Positions 25,339 to 34,457 of a DNA stretch of 34,502 nt are shown in pieces (the stretch's first letter is position 1; each line of letters begins with the position of its first letter). The stretch spans positions 1 through 34,502 of the forward strand of contig JAISYF010000196.1 in assembly GCA_031270065.1 (NCBI GenBank), written 5' to 3'. Both the position numbers and the translations under genes were made by a program. Under the pieces are notes generated by a model. That model had not been told where the DNA came from and searched no databases. It saw only the letters and a list, made by a program, of their open reading frames with translations. Source of the stretch: Prevotellaceae bacterium. Its GTDB lineage: Bacteria > Bacteroidota > Bacteroidia > Bacteroidales > Paludibacteraceae.

Positions 25339-25815
25339 TTACAAACTGCCCTGCGTAAATGCCAACGGCAGCAGCGAAATTATAGATTTTAAACAATAAA
25401 TTTCCTCTGTTCCAACAAGATAAACCGTAATTTTTGCACCATAACGCAATTCTGTTTCGAGCAAAGCCTGACGGCACGCTCCGCATGGCGTAATCGGATT
25501 TGTCAAAAAACTATCAGCATTTTTTGCCGCTATCGCTATCGCAACAGGCTTATTATCAGGTCGTTGAGCGTTGGCGTAGAACATTGTTACGCGCTCAGCG
25601 CACAAACCAGACGGGTAAGCGGCGTTTTCTTGATTGCTGCCCGCAAAAATTTCGCCGTTATCAAGCAGAACTGCCGCCCCAACTGCAAATTTTGAGTAGG
25701 GCGAATACGATTTTTCGGTCTGTTCTTTGGCTTTTTCTATTAAGTTTTGTATTTGAGGCTCAACCTCTTCAAGCCTTAAAATCGAAAAAGGCGTTATAAT
25801 TTGTCGTTCAATCAT
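25339..25815 (-). CDS. cdd: Cytidine deaminase
   Basis: A 158-aa protein from ATG 25815 (MIERQIITPF). A TTG further upstream would overlap the promoter. It deaminates cytidine and deoxycytidine to uridine and deoxyuridine in pyrimidine salvage. Zinc ligands and catalytic Glu are visible in CAE (Cys72, Glu74) and PCGAC (Cys111, Cys114), the three-cysteine arrangement of the small homotetrameric type. YSPYSKFAVGAAVL and GSNQENAAYPSG are classic substrate-pocket segments. It appears monocistronic with its own promoter. Confidence 0.92.
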   Translation of the reverse strand: MIERQIITPFSILRLEEVEPQIQNLIEKAKEQTEKSYSPYSKFAVGAAVLLDNGEIFAGSNQENAAYPSGLCAERVTMFYANAQRPDNKPVAIAIAAKNADSFLTNPITPCGACRQALLETELRYGAKITVYLVGTEEIYCLKSIISLLPLAFTQGSL

Positions 25816-25833
25816 TGCATTTTTATTTTTCGG

Positions 25834-25863
25834 CAAATATAATATTTATTTTTAGAACTGCAA
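25834..25863 (-). promoter_or_regulatory. Promoter of cdd
   Basis: On the minus strand, TTG (25863-25861), 19 bases, then TATATTTG (25841-25834). The leader would be about 12 nt, so translation is nearly leaderless from ATG 25815. Confidence 0.55.
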
Positions 25864-25933
25864 AGTTTTTTATAGAAAATTTTATCAACATAAAAAATTA
25901 TAAAAAATAAGGCTTTTATATTTAAAAAATATG

Positions 25934-25941
25934 TACCTTTG
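25934..25941 (+). promoter_or_regulatory. Probable -7 box of the DUF6377 gene
   Basis: TACCTTTG with following CAAAGG lies 27 bp before the ATG. No TTG is seen at the expected distance, so only the -7 element is supported. Confidence 0.45.
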
Positions 25942-25967
25942 CAAAGGTTGTTATACATAGAATTTTT

Positions 25968-27563
25968 ATGATAAAAAAGATATTTATATTGTGTTTTTTA
26001 TTGATTTCAGGGCTTTGCAATGCACAAAAAAACAAAGTGCAAAACCTTGATACTTTGGATTGTTATATCTCAAAAGAAAAAAAATTTACTGCCGAAAAAG
26101 AAAATAATATTAAAAATATTAAAATTCAAATCTCGGAAAATCAGTCAAATGACGCAAAACTTTATTTGCTTTACAACGACCTTTACGAACAATACAAGTC
26201 CTACGTTTATGATTCTGCATTTTATTGCGTAGAAAATTTAATAATGCTTGCGCAAAAAATGGACGATAATTGCAAAACTTTTGAAGTGCGTACAAAACTT
26301 TGCTTTTGTTACCTCTCTTCGGGCTTGTTTTCGGAGGCTTTTGGAGAAATGAAAAAATTGGAACAAAATAGTTGCGATGAGGAAAATCTGAGAATCCAAT
26401 ATTTGCTTATAAAAGCGCGTTTGTATTACGATATTGCCGACTACAACAATGATGAAAACGACAAAAAATACAACGACCTGGGCAACCAAATACTTAATCT
26501 TGCGTTGGAAATGATGCCCAAAAATACCAATCAATATTATTCGTCTCTTGGATTAAAAGCAATGAAAGAAGGCAATTACAATGAGGCTATTCTGAATTTC
26601 AACAAACTTATTTCCTCAAAAGACTGCTCAGAACACGACATTGCAATTGCCACTTCGAGCCTTGCGTATATTTATAAGTTGCAGGGAGATTTAGCGGTAT
26701 CAAAAGAATTTTTAATCAAAGCCGCGATTGCCGACATAAAATCCTCGACAAGAGAGACGGTCGCACTCAGAAATCTTGCGCAACAACTTTATAACGAAGG
26801 CGATATTTTCCACGCAGCGCAGTATGTGAGAAAGGCTTTTGCAGATGCGGTTTTTTACAATGCGCGACATCGGCAGGTGGAAATCGGTCATATTTTGCCA
26901 ATTATTGAGGAAGAACGAGTGAATTTGATTGTGGAACAGAAAAATAAAATTACAATTTTTTTGATAATTGTTTCGGTTCTGACTTTATTGACGATTGCAG
27001 TTTGCTGTTTTTTCGTAATTAATAAAATAAAATTAGCCAAGGCAAACAAAATTATTCAGAAAAATAATGACGAAGTACTCATTATCAATAAAAAATTATC
27101 TGAAGCAAATAAAATTAAAGAGGAATATATAGGCTATTTTTTTAGTCTTGATTCTGAATATATTTCAAAGTTAGAGGCATTTCAGCGTTGGGTTAAGAGG
27201 AAAATTAAGGAGAAGCGTTATCAGGATTTGCAAACAATTCCCGCAAAACTTGACGCAAAAGAGGAACGCAACAAACTTTTCAAAAAATTTGACGCAATTT
27301 TTATACAATTATTCCCCAATTTTGTGAGTGAATTTAATGCGCTACTGCAACCCGAAAGCAGAATTACGCTTGAAGAAGATGAGTTGCTCAATTCCGATTT
27401 ACGAATTTATGCGCTTATGCGGCTCGGCGTTAGAAACAATGAAAAAATCGCGCAATTTATGTGTTATTCCGTAAATACAATCTACACATACAAGTCGAAA
27501 ATCAAAGCACAATCACTCTATTGTCCAGAGGAATTTAGGAAAAGATTGATGAAAATACAATAG
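25968..27563 (+). CDS. TPR membrane regulator with DUF6377-type C-terminal HTH
   Basis: A 531-aa protein with an N-terminal signal (1-19, CNA-Q), then a periplasmic helical TPR region (about 60-300, with repeats like SSLAYIYKLQGDLAVSKEFL). A transmembrane helix lies at about 330-352 and a coiled coil follows. A cytoplasmic region ends in a LuxR-like helix-turn-helix: SDLRIYALMRLGV, NEKIAQFMCYSVNTIYTYKS (about 475-515). This matches the DUF6377 family of Bacteroidota, thought to be one-component membrane sensors that regulate transcription. It has no kinase or receiver domain. Its targets are unknown; it lies far from the PUL, which has no regulator of its own in this window. Confidence 0.8.
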   Translation: MIKKIFILCFLLISGLCNAQKNKVQNLDTLDCYISKEKKFTAEKENNIKNIKIQISENQSNDAKLYLLYNDLYEQYKSYVYDSAFYCVENLIMLAQKMDDNCKTFEVRTKLCFCYLSSGLFSEAFGEMKKLEQNSCDEENLRIQYLLIKARLYYDIADYNNDENDKKYNDLGNQILNLALEMMPKNTNQYYSSLGLKAMKEGNYNEAILNFNKLISSKDCSEHDIAIATSSLAYIYKLQGDLAVSKEFLIKAAIADIKSSTRETVALRNLAQQLYNEGDIFHAAQYVRKAFADAVFYNARHRQVEIGHILPIIEEERVNLIVEQKNKITIFLIIVSVLTLLTIAVCCFFVINKIKLAKANKIIQKNNDEVLIINKKLSEANKIKEEYIGYFFSLDSEYISKLEAFQRWVKRKIKEKRYQDLQTIPAKLDAKEERNKLFKKFDAIFIQLFPNFVSEFNALLQPESRITLEEDELLNSDLRIYALMRLGVRNNEKIAQFMCYSVNTIYTYKSKIKAQSLYCPEEFRKRLMKIQ

Positions 27564-27564
27564 A

Positions 27565-27605
27565 AATTACGAATTACGCAAGAAAAACGTAATTCGTAAT
27601 TTTTA
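27565..27605. terminator. Bidirectional terminator between DUF6377 gene and aspS
   Basis: AAATTACGAATTACG (27565-27579) and CGTAATTCGTAATTT (27589-27603) form a perfect 15-bp stem with a 9-nt loop. T-runs follow on the plus side, and A/T-rich sequence lies on the other. The two genes converge here. Confidence 0.8.
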
Positions 27606-27629
27606 ATTCGTAATTGTAAAAAATTTGCG

Positions 27630-29378
27630 CTATTTTTTCACAGAAAGTGCCAATTCTTCCAACTGCACATTGTCTATCAAACTCGGCGCGTCTATCATTA
27701 CGTCTCGCCCTTGATTGTTTTTTGGAAAGGCGATGCAGTCGCGAATGCTGTCAAGCCCTGCAAAAAGCGATACTAATCTGTCTAAACCATACGCCAAACC
27801 ACCGTGAGGAGGTGCGCCGTATTTAAAGGCGTTCATCAGAAATCCGAACTTGTATTCCGCATCTTCGGGCGTGAAACCGAGAATTTCAAACATTTTTTTC
27901 TGCAAACCACTGTTGTGAATACGGATTGAGCCGCCGCCAACCTCCACACCGTTGATAACCATATCGTAGGCGTTGGCGCGCACAGCCGCAGGATTGGTGT
28001 CCAAAAGCGCGATGTCTTCGGGTTTGGGCGAGGTAAATGGGTGGTGCATCGCGTAAAACCGCTGCGTTTCGTCGTCCCATTCAAGCAACGGAAAATCCAC
28101 AACCCAAAGGCACGAAAATACGTTTTTGCTACGCAAACCGAGTTGATTGCCCATTTCCAAACGCAGTTCAGAAAGTTGTTTTTGCGCTTTCGAGGTTTTT
28201 TCTCCGCTGATTATTAAAATTAAATCGCCGTTTTCGGCATTCATTTTTTCTTTTAATTTTTGCAAAATTTCTTGTGAATAAAATTTATCAACACTTGATT
28301 TTACATTGCCGTCAGCCTCAACTCTTGCATAAACCAACCCTTTCGCGCCAATTTGCGGACGTTTTATAAAATCAGTCAGCGCGTCAATCTGCTTGCGGGT
28401 ATATGCAGCCGCACCTTTCGCACAAATTCCGCCGATATATTCCGCCTCGTCAAACACCGAAAATCCGTATCCTTTAAGCGTGTCCATCAACTCAACAAAC
28501 TTCATTTCAAAGCGCGTATCGGGTTTGTCGTTGCCGTAAAATTTCATTGCATCGGCAAAGGTAATTCGCGGAAAATCAGACAGTTCCACACCTTTTATCG
28601 CTTTAAAAAGGTGCTTGCTCATTCCCTCAAACATTTGCAAAATATCTTCCTGCTCAATAAACGACATTTCGCAGTCAATTTGTGTAAATTCGGGCTGTCG
28701 GTCGGCTCGCAAATCCTCATCTCTGAAACATTTTACAATCTGAAAATACCTGTCAAAACCCGATACCATAAGCAGTTGCTTGAAAGTCTGCGGACTTTGC
28801 GGCAGCGCGTAAAACTGTCCTTGATTCATTCTCGAAGGCACAACAAAATCCCGCGCACCTTCGGGCGTAGATTTGATTAACACAGGCGTTTCCACTTCCA
28901 AAAAGCCCTGTTGGTCAAGGTATCGGCGCGTTTCAAACGCCATTTTATGCCGCAGTTCGAGGTTTTTGCGCACACAATTTCTGCGCAAATCAAGGTAGCG
29001 GTATTGCATACGAATATCATCTCCGCCGTCAGTTTCGTCTTCGATAGTGAAAGGCGGAGTTTGCGCCTCGTTCAGCACTTTGAGTACGGACACAATAATT
29101 TCTATTTCACCTGTGGAAATATTCCTGTTTTTGTTGCTGCGTTCGGCAACTTTGCCTGTAATTTGCAGCACAAATTCCCTGCCAAGACGGTTGGCTTTTT
29201 CGCAAAGTTCTGGGTTAATTTCCTGATTAAAAACAAGTTGCGTAACGCCGTAGCGGTCGCGCAGGTCAATAAAAGTCATTCCGCCCATTTTGCGGTTTTT
29301 CTGCACCCACCCTGTGAGCGTAACCAATTTTCCAACATCAGCGAGCCGCAATTCGCCGTTTGTGTGAGTTCTTAACAT
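27630..29378 (-). CDS. aspS: Aspartyl-tRNA synthetase
   Basis: A 582-aa class II synthetase that charges tRNA-Asp. The N-terminal OB-fold anticodon-binding domain includes [20 protein letters not shown] (21-40). Class II motif 2 is visible around 209-237 ([20 protein letters not shown] and onward), motif 3 as GLAYGLDR (527-534). The bacterial GAD insertion lies between them. Length is that of bacterial AspRS. It starts at ATG 29378, with its promoter in the dispersed repeat about 80 bp upstream. Confidence 0.97.
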   Translation of the reverse strand: MLRTHTNGELRLADVGKLVTLTGWVQKNRKMGGMTFIDLRDRYGVTQLVFNQEINPELCEKANRLGREFVLQITGKVAERSNKNRNISTGEIEIIVSVLKVLNEAQTPPFTIEDETDGGDDIRMQYRYLDLRRNCVRKNLELRHKMAFETRRYLDQQGFLEVETPVLIKSTPEGARDFVVPSRMNQGQFYALPQSPQTFKQLLMVSGFDRYFQIVKCFRDEDLRADRQPEFTQIDCEMSFIEQEDILQMFEGMSKHLFKAIKGVELSDFPRITFADAMKFYGNDKPDTRFEMKFVELMDTLKGYGFSVFDEAEYIGGICAKGAAAYTRKQIDALTDFIKRPQIGAKGLVYARVEADGNVKSSVDKFYSQEILQKLKEKMNAENGDLILIISGEKTSKAQKQLSELRLEMGNQLGLRSKNVFSCLWVVDFPLLEWDDETQRFYAMHHPFTSPKPEDIALLDTNPAAVRANAYDMVINGVEVGGGSIRIHNSGLQKKMFEILGFTPEDAEYKFGFLMNAFKYGAPPHGGLAYGLDRLVSLFAGLDSIRDCIAFPKNNQGRDVMIDAPSLIDNVQLEELALSVKK

Positions 29379-29453
29379 TATTTTAATTATAAATTATGAA
29401 TTATGAATTAAAAATTAAGATATTTTTTTAAATTTTTTAATCTTTAATTAAAC

Positions 29454-29650
29454 AAAGTGCAAAGGTAGCATAAAATTTTCAATTATACACAAACTTGTGA
29501 CAATTCAATTTGAAAATTTGAAAATTTGAGAATTTGAAATTAAAATCCCAAAATATTCAAATATTCAAATTGAATTTTTGTATTTTTGCATTTTCAAATC
29601 CTCAAATTTTCAAATTTTCAAATTGAATTTTTGTATTTTCAAATTTTCAA
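29454..29650 (-). repeat. Promoter-bearing dispersed repeat, copy C (inverted)
   Basis: Read on the minus strand, this carries the same order as copy A: AATTTGA/TCAAATT words, the segment GGGATTTTAATTTCAAATTC, GTCACAAGTTTGTGTATAAT, then GAAAATTTTATGCTACC with the -7 box. It lacks the ATAAATTTATGATAAT end. It fills the 296 bp between aspS and the next gene together with short TTATGAATTA words near 29391-29415. Confidence 0.65.
29460..29493 (-). promoter_or_regulatory. Promoter of aspS
   Basis: On the minus strand, TTTG (29493-29490), 22 bases, then TACCTTTG (29467-29460), identical in layout to the sufB promoter. Confidence 0.55.
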
Positions 29651-29674
29651 AATATTTAGCGGACAGTAATAATT

Positions 29675-30568
29675 TTAAACCAATTTTGCAGTAAATTTTT
29701 CCAAAATTTCCACAGGCTGATACGAAAGTTTTGCCTTGCGCAAGCCTTCTAAACCTAAATCTTCTTCGCGGTTTATGTAGAGAAAATTTTGCGGAATACG
29801 CTTTGCAAATTCATTGTTTATCGCCGCATACGCGCCAATAATTGACGTGTCGGCTTTTTCGACAGCAACGTCAAAAACGCAACCGCTAATCGGAGAGCCG
29901 TAGGTAAAAGCAACGATTTTGTCATTCACTTTTAGCGCAAGTCCCTGTAAATCAAGTTGTTGAAAATTATCAAAGGCGGTTGTAATCGCTCTGCACTCCG
30001 CCTCTAATGCAACAGCCTCTTGCGGATTGTCGTTTTTCGACAGCAACAACCATTCGAGAGCGAGGCATTGCGGTATAATTTCGGGCGAAATTTCTAAAAA
30101 TTCATGGTTTGGAAAATTTCTGAGAAACTGGTTGATGTGATTGCGTTTTGGCTGAAATTTTTTGCCTGCAAGCGTTGCCAATTCCTCGCGCAAGTAAATA
30201 TAATCGAAATAGTCGCGGTTGGAGAAATATTCAAATTTGCAGGGAAAGAGTTTTTCAACATTTTCGTGCATTTTTGGGCTAAGTCCCTGTAAACGAAATG
30301 GTTTCGCCTCCTGTTCGGCATTTTCCATAATCAATTCCACAGCCTTTTTCAAATCACCGTTTCCTATCGGCAGCATAAAATAAAGTTTGTCGCGAAAACA
30401 ATATTTTATAAAGATAAAGCCCTCATTTTCTGCCATTTGTGTGGAATAATAAAATTTCCACACAAAAAGATTTGCAAACGCCAAATCGCAACTGCGGTAT
30501 TCACAATTTGAGGTATATTTTTGAAATTTCTGTCTAAACTCTGTCGTAAAATCTTGAAAATTAAGCAT
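29675..30568 (-). CDS. DUF2156 protein (phosphatidylglycerol lysyltransferase C-terminal-like)
   Basis: A 297-aa soluble protein. Features such as CDLAFANLFVWK, FRLQGLSPKMHENVEKLFP, FEYFSNRDYFDYIYLREELA and KKFQPKRNHINQFLRNFP are characteristic of DUF2156/LPG_synthase_C proteins, which have two GNAT-type folds. VAFTYGSPISGCVFDVAVEKAD and NFLYINREEDLGLEGLRKAKLSYQP continue the pattern. In full-length MprF this domain transfers lysine or alanine to phosphatidylglycerol; the stand-alone version here lacks membrane segments and its substrate is unknown. It is a single gene with its own promoter. Confidence 0.8.
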   Translation of the reverse strand: MLNFQDFTTEFRQKFQKYTSNCEYRSCDLAFANLFVWKFYYSTQMAENEGFIFIKYCFRDKLYFMLPIGNGDLKKAVELIMENAEQEAKPFRLQGLSPKMHENVEKLFPCKFEYFSNRDYFDYIYLREELATLAGKKFQPKRNHINQFLRNFPNHEFLEISPEIIPQCLALEWLLLSKNDNPQEAVALEAECRAITTAFDNFQQLDLQGLALKVNDKIVAFTYGSPISGCVFDVAVEKADTSIIGAYAAINNEFAKRIPQNFLYINREEDLGLEGLRKAKLSYQPVEILEKFTAKLV

Positions 30569-30591
30569 AAAACTGGTTGTTTGTTAAAATG

Positions 30592-30620
30592 CAAAGGTAA
30601 CATAAAATTTTAAATCACAA
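30592..30620 (-). promoter_or_regulatory. Promoter of the DUF2156 gene
   Basis: On the minus strand, TTG (30620-30618), 18 bases, then TACCTTTG (30599-30592). The spacer includes AAAATTTTATGT, the same promoter end as the dispersed repeats, although the rest of the repeat is absent. Confidence 0.55.
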
Positions 30621-30673
30621 CGGTATCTTAAATTGCGTAAAATAAGTTTTTTTTAAGGCATAAAACTTGCCAA

Positions 30674-30721
30674 TTTTGTATACCGAAGAACTGCCCAAAA
30701 GCAATCCTTCGGCATACAAAA
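30674..30721. terminator. Stem-loop after the DUF2723 gene
   Basis: TTTTGTATACCGAAG (30674-30688) and CTTCGGCATACAAAA (30707-30721) pair over 15 positions with one mismatch. It lies just beyond the stop codon of the large minus-strand gene. There is no U-tract after the stem on the minus strand, so it may stabilise the mRNA end rather than terminate by itself. Confidence 0.5.
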
Positions 30722-30744
30722 ATTAGCTAAAAACAGCATTACCT

Positions 30745-33700
30745 TTACAATCTGCTTGCCAGCATTGAATAATAAAACTCAAACGTTTTGCCGTACTCCT
30801 CTGCAAGCGGGCTGGCGTTGTCGCGGGCGAGCATTGCAGCGTTTTGCAGCATCCCGAGATTTTGGCGAAGCGACATATCTTGCGATACAAAATTTTGTTT
30901 TTTGCTTGGCAGCGACAGAACATATTTCAGGTTTTGGTCGCTGTTTTTAACGAGTTCCTTCAAAAGTTCATCAGCCTTGTCTTTTTCGCCTATTTTGTAA
31001 TAAGCATCGACAAAACCAAACAGCGAATAATCGACAGGCAACGAAGTAAAAGGTATTTCCGTCAAGCATTTTTCTATTGCAAGTTTTGCCTTTTCGTATT
31101 GATTTTCAGCCACTAAGCCGCGCACAAGTTCAGAAAAAACTTGCCTCAAAGTGCTGCACATACGGCGGTTAGTTTCGTCAAGATACACTTTTGGGTCGGA
31201 AATATTGCCGTAACGATATTTTTCCATCAAATTTTCGTACATTTTTTCGGTATTCGGGTTGCGGCGTTTTTTAACAGGCACAAAGCGGTAAGCCATTCCC
31301 TCAGCCTGCAAATAATCTGTGATGCTAGGGTAGTATTCCGAGCCGATTGTGGTGCAGAAGTACATCGGTCGTGTCCAATCGTTGTTTTTTATCATTTCAA
31401 GCACCATCATATCGTTTTTGTAGAGCGCATTTTTTTTGAGTTTTATGTAAATTGTATCAACAATATTATCATAATCTTTCTCGTCAACTACCTTATTTTC
31501 AATAACTTTCTGCTTATCAACAGGAATTGCGAAAGTTTGCGAAAACAATCTGCCGTAACCGTCAGAACGAATGAGGCTTTTATTTCTCATTAAATCAAAA
31601 GCGAGTTTTAAATCAATTTTATCCTTATAAAATTCGGGGTGTTCGCGCAAAAAATCGGTGTCGAAAAATGCGGCATCAAGCATATTTTTCTGATATTCAG
31701 AGGCTTGCCAATCTATTTGCAAAGGCTCGGATTCGTAATAACCGCGTTTCATTTGGTCAATATACCAAGGTGCAGACACATACGACAGATTGCACGAGCG
31801 AATATCGGTGCGCACGCCTTCAACCTCCTGATTGTACCAAAGCGGGAAGGTGTCGTTGTCGCCATTACAGAAAAGCACCGCATTTTGTTTGCAAGTATTG
31901 AGGTAATCGTAGCCAATGTCGCGGCAAACGTAGCGGTTTGAGCGGTCGTGGTCGTTCCAGTTCTGATGTGCCATCAACGCAGGCACAACAGCCGAAACAA
32001 GCAACGCCAAAATCGCGCTGACAACATACGGCAATTTTACTTTTTTATTCAAAAATTGCACAATCGCCATCACTCCCAAGCCAATCCAGATACAGAAAGC
32101 GTAGAACGAGCCAGCGTAGGCGTAGTCCCTTTCGCGCGGCTGATATGGCGTTTGATTAAGATACAGCACAATGGCAATGCCTGTCATAAAAAACAGCGTG
32201 AATGTTACCCAAAAATTTTGTTTCCCTTTTTTTGAATTTGAAAGTTGCCAAACAATTCCGAGCAAGCCGAGAATAAACGGCAAAAAGAAATAACGGTTAT
32301 ATCCTTTGTTATCTTTCAGTATATCAGGCAGTTTGCTTTGGTCGCCATAGAACAAATTATCTATAAACGGAATTCCCGAAATCCAATTTCCGTGGTCAAG
32401 TTCGCCGTTTTGGCACTGAATATCGTTTTGCCTGCCGACAAAATTCCACATAAAATAACGCCAATACATAAAACTGACTTGATATTTAAAGAAAAATGTA
32501 AGATTTTCGCCAAAAGTAGGGCAAATTGCAGTAACAGGCTTGCCTTCCTCGTCTGTTTTTACCGAGCCTCCACATTCATACACAGGCAAACGAGTTCCTT
32601 TCACATCGCCCCACTGCTGATAAGCGGTAATGTGGTGGCTCTGTGTGGAGTACATTCGTGGAAAAATCGTTTCAAAACGGCTGTCCATTTCCGCGCCTTT
32701 GGTAGTTCTGCCAACCACAACGTAACTGTCTTTTTCATTCGGATTTTCTTTGTTTTTTTGAATATAATTTCGGCTGCCGTATTTAATATTTGTTCTGCAA
32801 TATCTGCCATCAACAATATATTTCGGCGGAGCGGAATAATGCGCGCCGTAAAAAAGTGGTCTATCGCCATATTGCTCGCGGTTGAGGTACGATTGCAGAG
32901 CAAACACGTCTTCGGGTGAGTTTTGATCCATTGGCGGATTGGCTGCGGAGCGTATCATTATCATTGCATAAGACGAATAACCGATAATTATTACCGTCAT
33001 ACACATTAATATTGTATTGAACCACTGATAATTCCATTTTTTTCTTGCAAATAATAATATTGTGCCGCCGAGAATTAATAAAATACCGAGCAAAATACTG
33101 TCGCTCAAAAATGGTACTCCGAAAATTATAAAAAAAAGCAAAAATGACAGTTTAATTTTCGTTTCACTTTTCTTAACATGCGTTTCATAAATTGCCCAAA
33201 TGCTGATTAACGCTGCGGCTATAAGGTAAATAAGCAATCCGCTGTTGAACGGCATTTTTAAATGATTTACAAAAAGCAGTTCAAATTGTCCTGCCACTTT
33301 GGTAAAACCGGGTATTAAACCGTAAAGCACTGCTATTAATATTGCAAACGATGCTGATAACGCGATTATTACGCCTTTTGCAGTGATTTTTTCCTGTTTT
33401 TTGAAATAATAAACCAGCACAATAGCAGGAATTGCCAGCAAGTTCAGCAAATGCACGCCGATTGACAAGCCCATCAAATAGGCAATCAAAATCAGCCAAC
33501 GGCTCGCGCTTTGGTTAGTGTGCGTAGCCGAATGGTTGGTGAGCGAAGTAGAGCCAGCATCTTCCCAACGCAGAATGCACCAGAAAACTACCGCCGTAAA
33601 TAACGACGAAAAGGCATAAACCTCACCTTCGACCGCCGAAAACCAAAAGGTATCGGAAAAGGTGTAGGCTAACGCGCCGATTGTTCCTGCGCTCAAAATC

Positions 33701-34053
33701 GCGATAATATTGCCAACAGAAAATTCTTTTTCGTTATGCAAAACAATTTTCCGCGCAAGGTGCGTAATTGTCCAAAAAAGGAACAAAATTGTAAATGCGC
33801 TGCACAATGCAGAGAACGAATTTACCATTTTCGCTACCATATCTGGCTGTGCAAATGAGGCAAAAACTCTGCCGATAAGTATAAAAAGCGGCGCGCCTGG
33901 CGGATGTCCTACTTCGAGTTTGTCCGCCGATGCAATAAATTCGCCGCAATCCCAAAAACTTGCACTCGGCTCAATAGTCATCAAATATACAACAGCGGCA
34001 ACAGCAAATACTGCCCACCCTGTAATAGTTTCAAATAATCTAAATTTTTTCAT
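30745..34053 (-). CDS. DUF2723 multi-pass membrane protein (GT-C-like)
   Basis: An 1102-aa inner-membrane protein. The N-terminal half has about 12-14 hydrophobic helices. The first loop contains SASFWDCGEFIASADKL (31-47) and GHPPGAPLF (49-57), the hallmark of DUF2723. Acidic residues in the first loop (Asp35, Glu38) are in the place where GT-C glycosyltransferases such as protein O-mannosyltransferases keep their catalytic acid. The family is related to eukaryotic TMEM260, reported as an O-mannosyltransferase. The C-terminal part after about residue 700 is largely soluble, ending in helical TPR-like repeats (about 990-1060). It may glycosylate secreted proteins, which would fit a species that exports T9SS cargo; the exact reaction is unproven. 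Confidence 0.88.
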   Translation of the reverse strand: MKKFRLFETITGWAVFAVAAVVYLMTIEPSASFWDCGEFIASADKLEVGHPPGAPLFILIGRVFASFAQPDMVAKMVNSFSALCSAFTILFLFWTITHLARKIVLHNEKEFSVGNIIAILSAGTIGALAYTFSDTFWFSAVEGEVYAFSSLFTAVVFWCILRWEDAGSTSLTNHSATHTNQSASRWLILIAYLMGLSIGVHLLNLLAIPAIVLVYYFKKQEKITAKGVIIALSASFAILIAVLYGLIPGFTKVAGQFELLFVNHLKMPFNSGLLIYLIAAALISIWAIYETHVKKSETKIKLSFLLFFIIFGVPFLSDSILLGILLILGGTILLFARKKWNYQWFNTILMCMTVIIIGYSSYAMIMIRSAANPPMDQNSPEDVFALQSYLNREQYGDRPLFYGAHYSAPPKYIVDGRYCRTNIKYGSRNYIQKNKENPNEKDSYVVVGRTTKGAEMDSRFETIFPRMYSTQSHHITAYQQWGDVKGTRLPVYECGGSVKTDEEGKPVTAICPTFGENLTFFFKYQVSFMYWRYFMWNFVGRQNDIQCQNGELDHGNWISGIPFIDNLFYGDQSKLPDILKDNKGYNRYFFLPFILGLLGIVWQLSNSKKGKQNFWVTFTLFFMTGIAIVLYLNQTPYQPRERDYAYAGSFYAFCIWIGLGVMAIVQFLNKKVKLPYVVSAILALLVSAVVPALMAHQNWNDHDRSNRYVCRDIGYDYLNTCKQNAVLFCNGDNDTFPLWYNQEVEGVRTDIRSCNLSYVSAPWYIDQMKRGYYESEPLQIDWQASEYQKNMLDAAFFDTDFLREHPEFYKDKIDLKLAFDLMRNKSLIRSDGYGRLFSQTFAIPVDKQKVIENKVVDEKDYDNIVDTIYIKLKKNALYKNDMMVLEMIKNNDWTRPMYFCTTIGSEYYPSITDYLQAEGMAYRFVPVKKRRNPNTEKMYENLMEKYRYGNISDPKVYLDETNRRMCSTLRQVFSELVRGLVAENQYEKAKLAIEKCLTEIPFTSLPVDYSLFGFVDAYYKIGEKDKADELLKELVKNSDQNLKYVLSLPSKKQNFVSQDMSLRQNLGMLQNAAMLARDNASPLAEEYGKTFEFYYSMLASRL

Positions 34054-34119
34054 ATTTTGAATAATGATTAATTGTTTAGTGGTTAATGGTTAACTTTTTC
34101 CATTACCGAAACAAAATTG

Positions 34120-34127
34120 CAAAGATA
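34120..34127 (-). promoter_or_regulatory. Probable -7 box of the DUF2723 gene
   Basis: TATCTTTG on the minus strand fits TAnnTTTG and lies about 67 bp upstream of the start. No convincing -33 TTG is present at the right distance. Confidence 0.4.
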
Positions 34128-34219
34128 CGAATTTATTGCGAAATTTAAGTTTTTTTTGATAAAAAAATTTTTTTCAAAAATAATTCATAATTTATAATTC
34201 ATAATTTAAAAAAAAGTTG

Positions 34220-34227
34220 TACCTTTG
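34220..34227 (+). promoter_or_regulatory. -7 box of tRNA-Ser
   Basis: TACCTTTG lies 23 bp before the tRNA 5' end. Upstream is only A/T-rich sequence with TTCATAATTTATAATTCATA-type repeats, so the -33 element is not identified. Confidence 0.45.
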
Positions 34228-34250
34228 TAGCCGTTTTTCATTGTGAGTAC

Positions 34251-34337
34251 GGAAAAATGTCAGAGTGGTCGAATGAGCCGCACTCGAAATGCGGTATACG
34301 GGTAACTGTATCGGGGGTTCGAATCCCTCTTTTTCCG
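34251..34337 (+). tRNA. tRNA-Ser (anticodon CGA)
   Basis: An 87-nt class II tRNA. The acceptor stem is GGAAAAA (34251-34257) with TTTTTCC (34330-34336) and discriminator G. The anticodon arm CCGCA-CTCGAAA-TGCGG gives anticodon CGA, reading serine UCG. A long variable arm follows (TATACGGGTAACTGTA), as expected for serine. The T arm is GGGGG-TTCGAAT-CCCTC. CCA is not encoded. Confidence 0.95.
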
Positions 34338-34360
34338 CAAAATATTTATAATCAATGAAT

Positions 34361-34416
34361 TAGGGACGTTTTTAGGGGGGGGGAACTAAAAAAAACGACA
34401 CAGAAACGACACAAAA
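34361..34416. repeat. G9 tract and short direct repeats after tRNA-Ser
   Basis: GGGACG is followed by a run of nine G (34375-34383), unusual in this AT-rich sequence. ACGACACAGAA and ACGACACAAAA then occur as direct repeats at about 34395-34416. Such sequence just downstream of a tRNA gene is compatible with an integration site, but no integrase is in the window. Confidence 0.35.
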
Positions 34417-34457
34417 TTAATTCGCTAAAATACTGATTATCAATTAGATAAAAAACT

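Noticed and set aside
25968..27563. Hybrid two-component PUL regulator
   Set aside because: No histidine kinase, receiver or AraC-type domain is present; the architecture is TPR, one membrane helix and a LuxR-like HTH.
30674..30721. Confident intrinsic terminator after the DUF2723 gene
   Set aside because: The stem is strong but lacks a following U-tract on the transcribed strand, so it is reported only as a stem-loop with moderate confidence.
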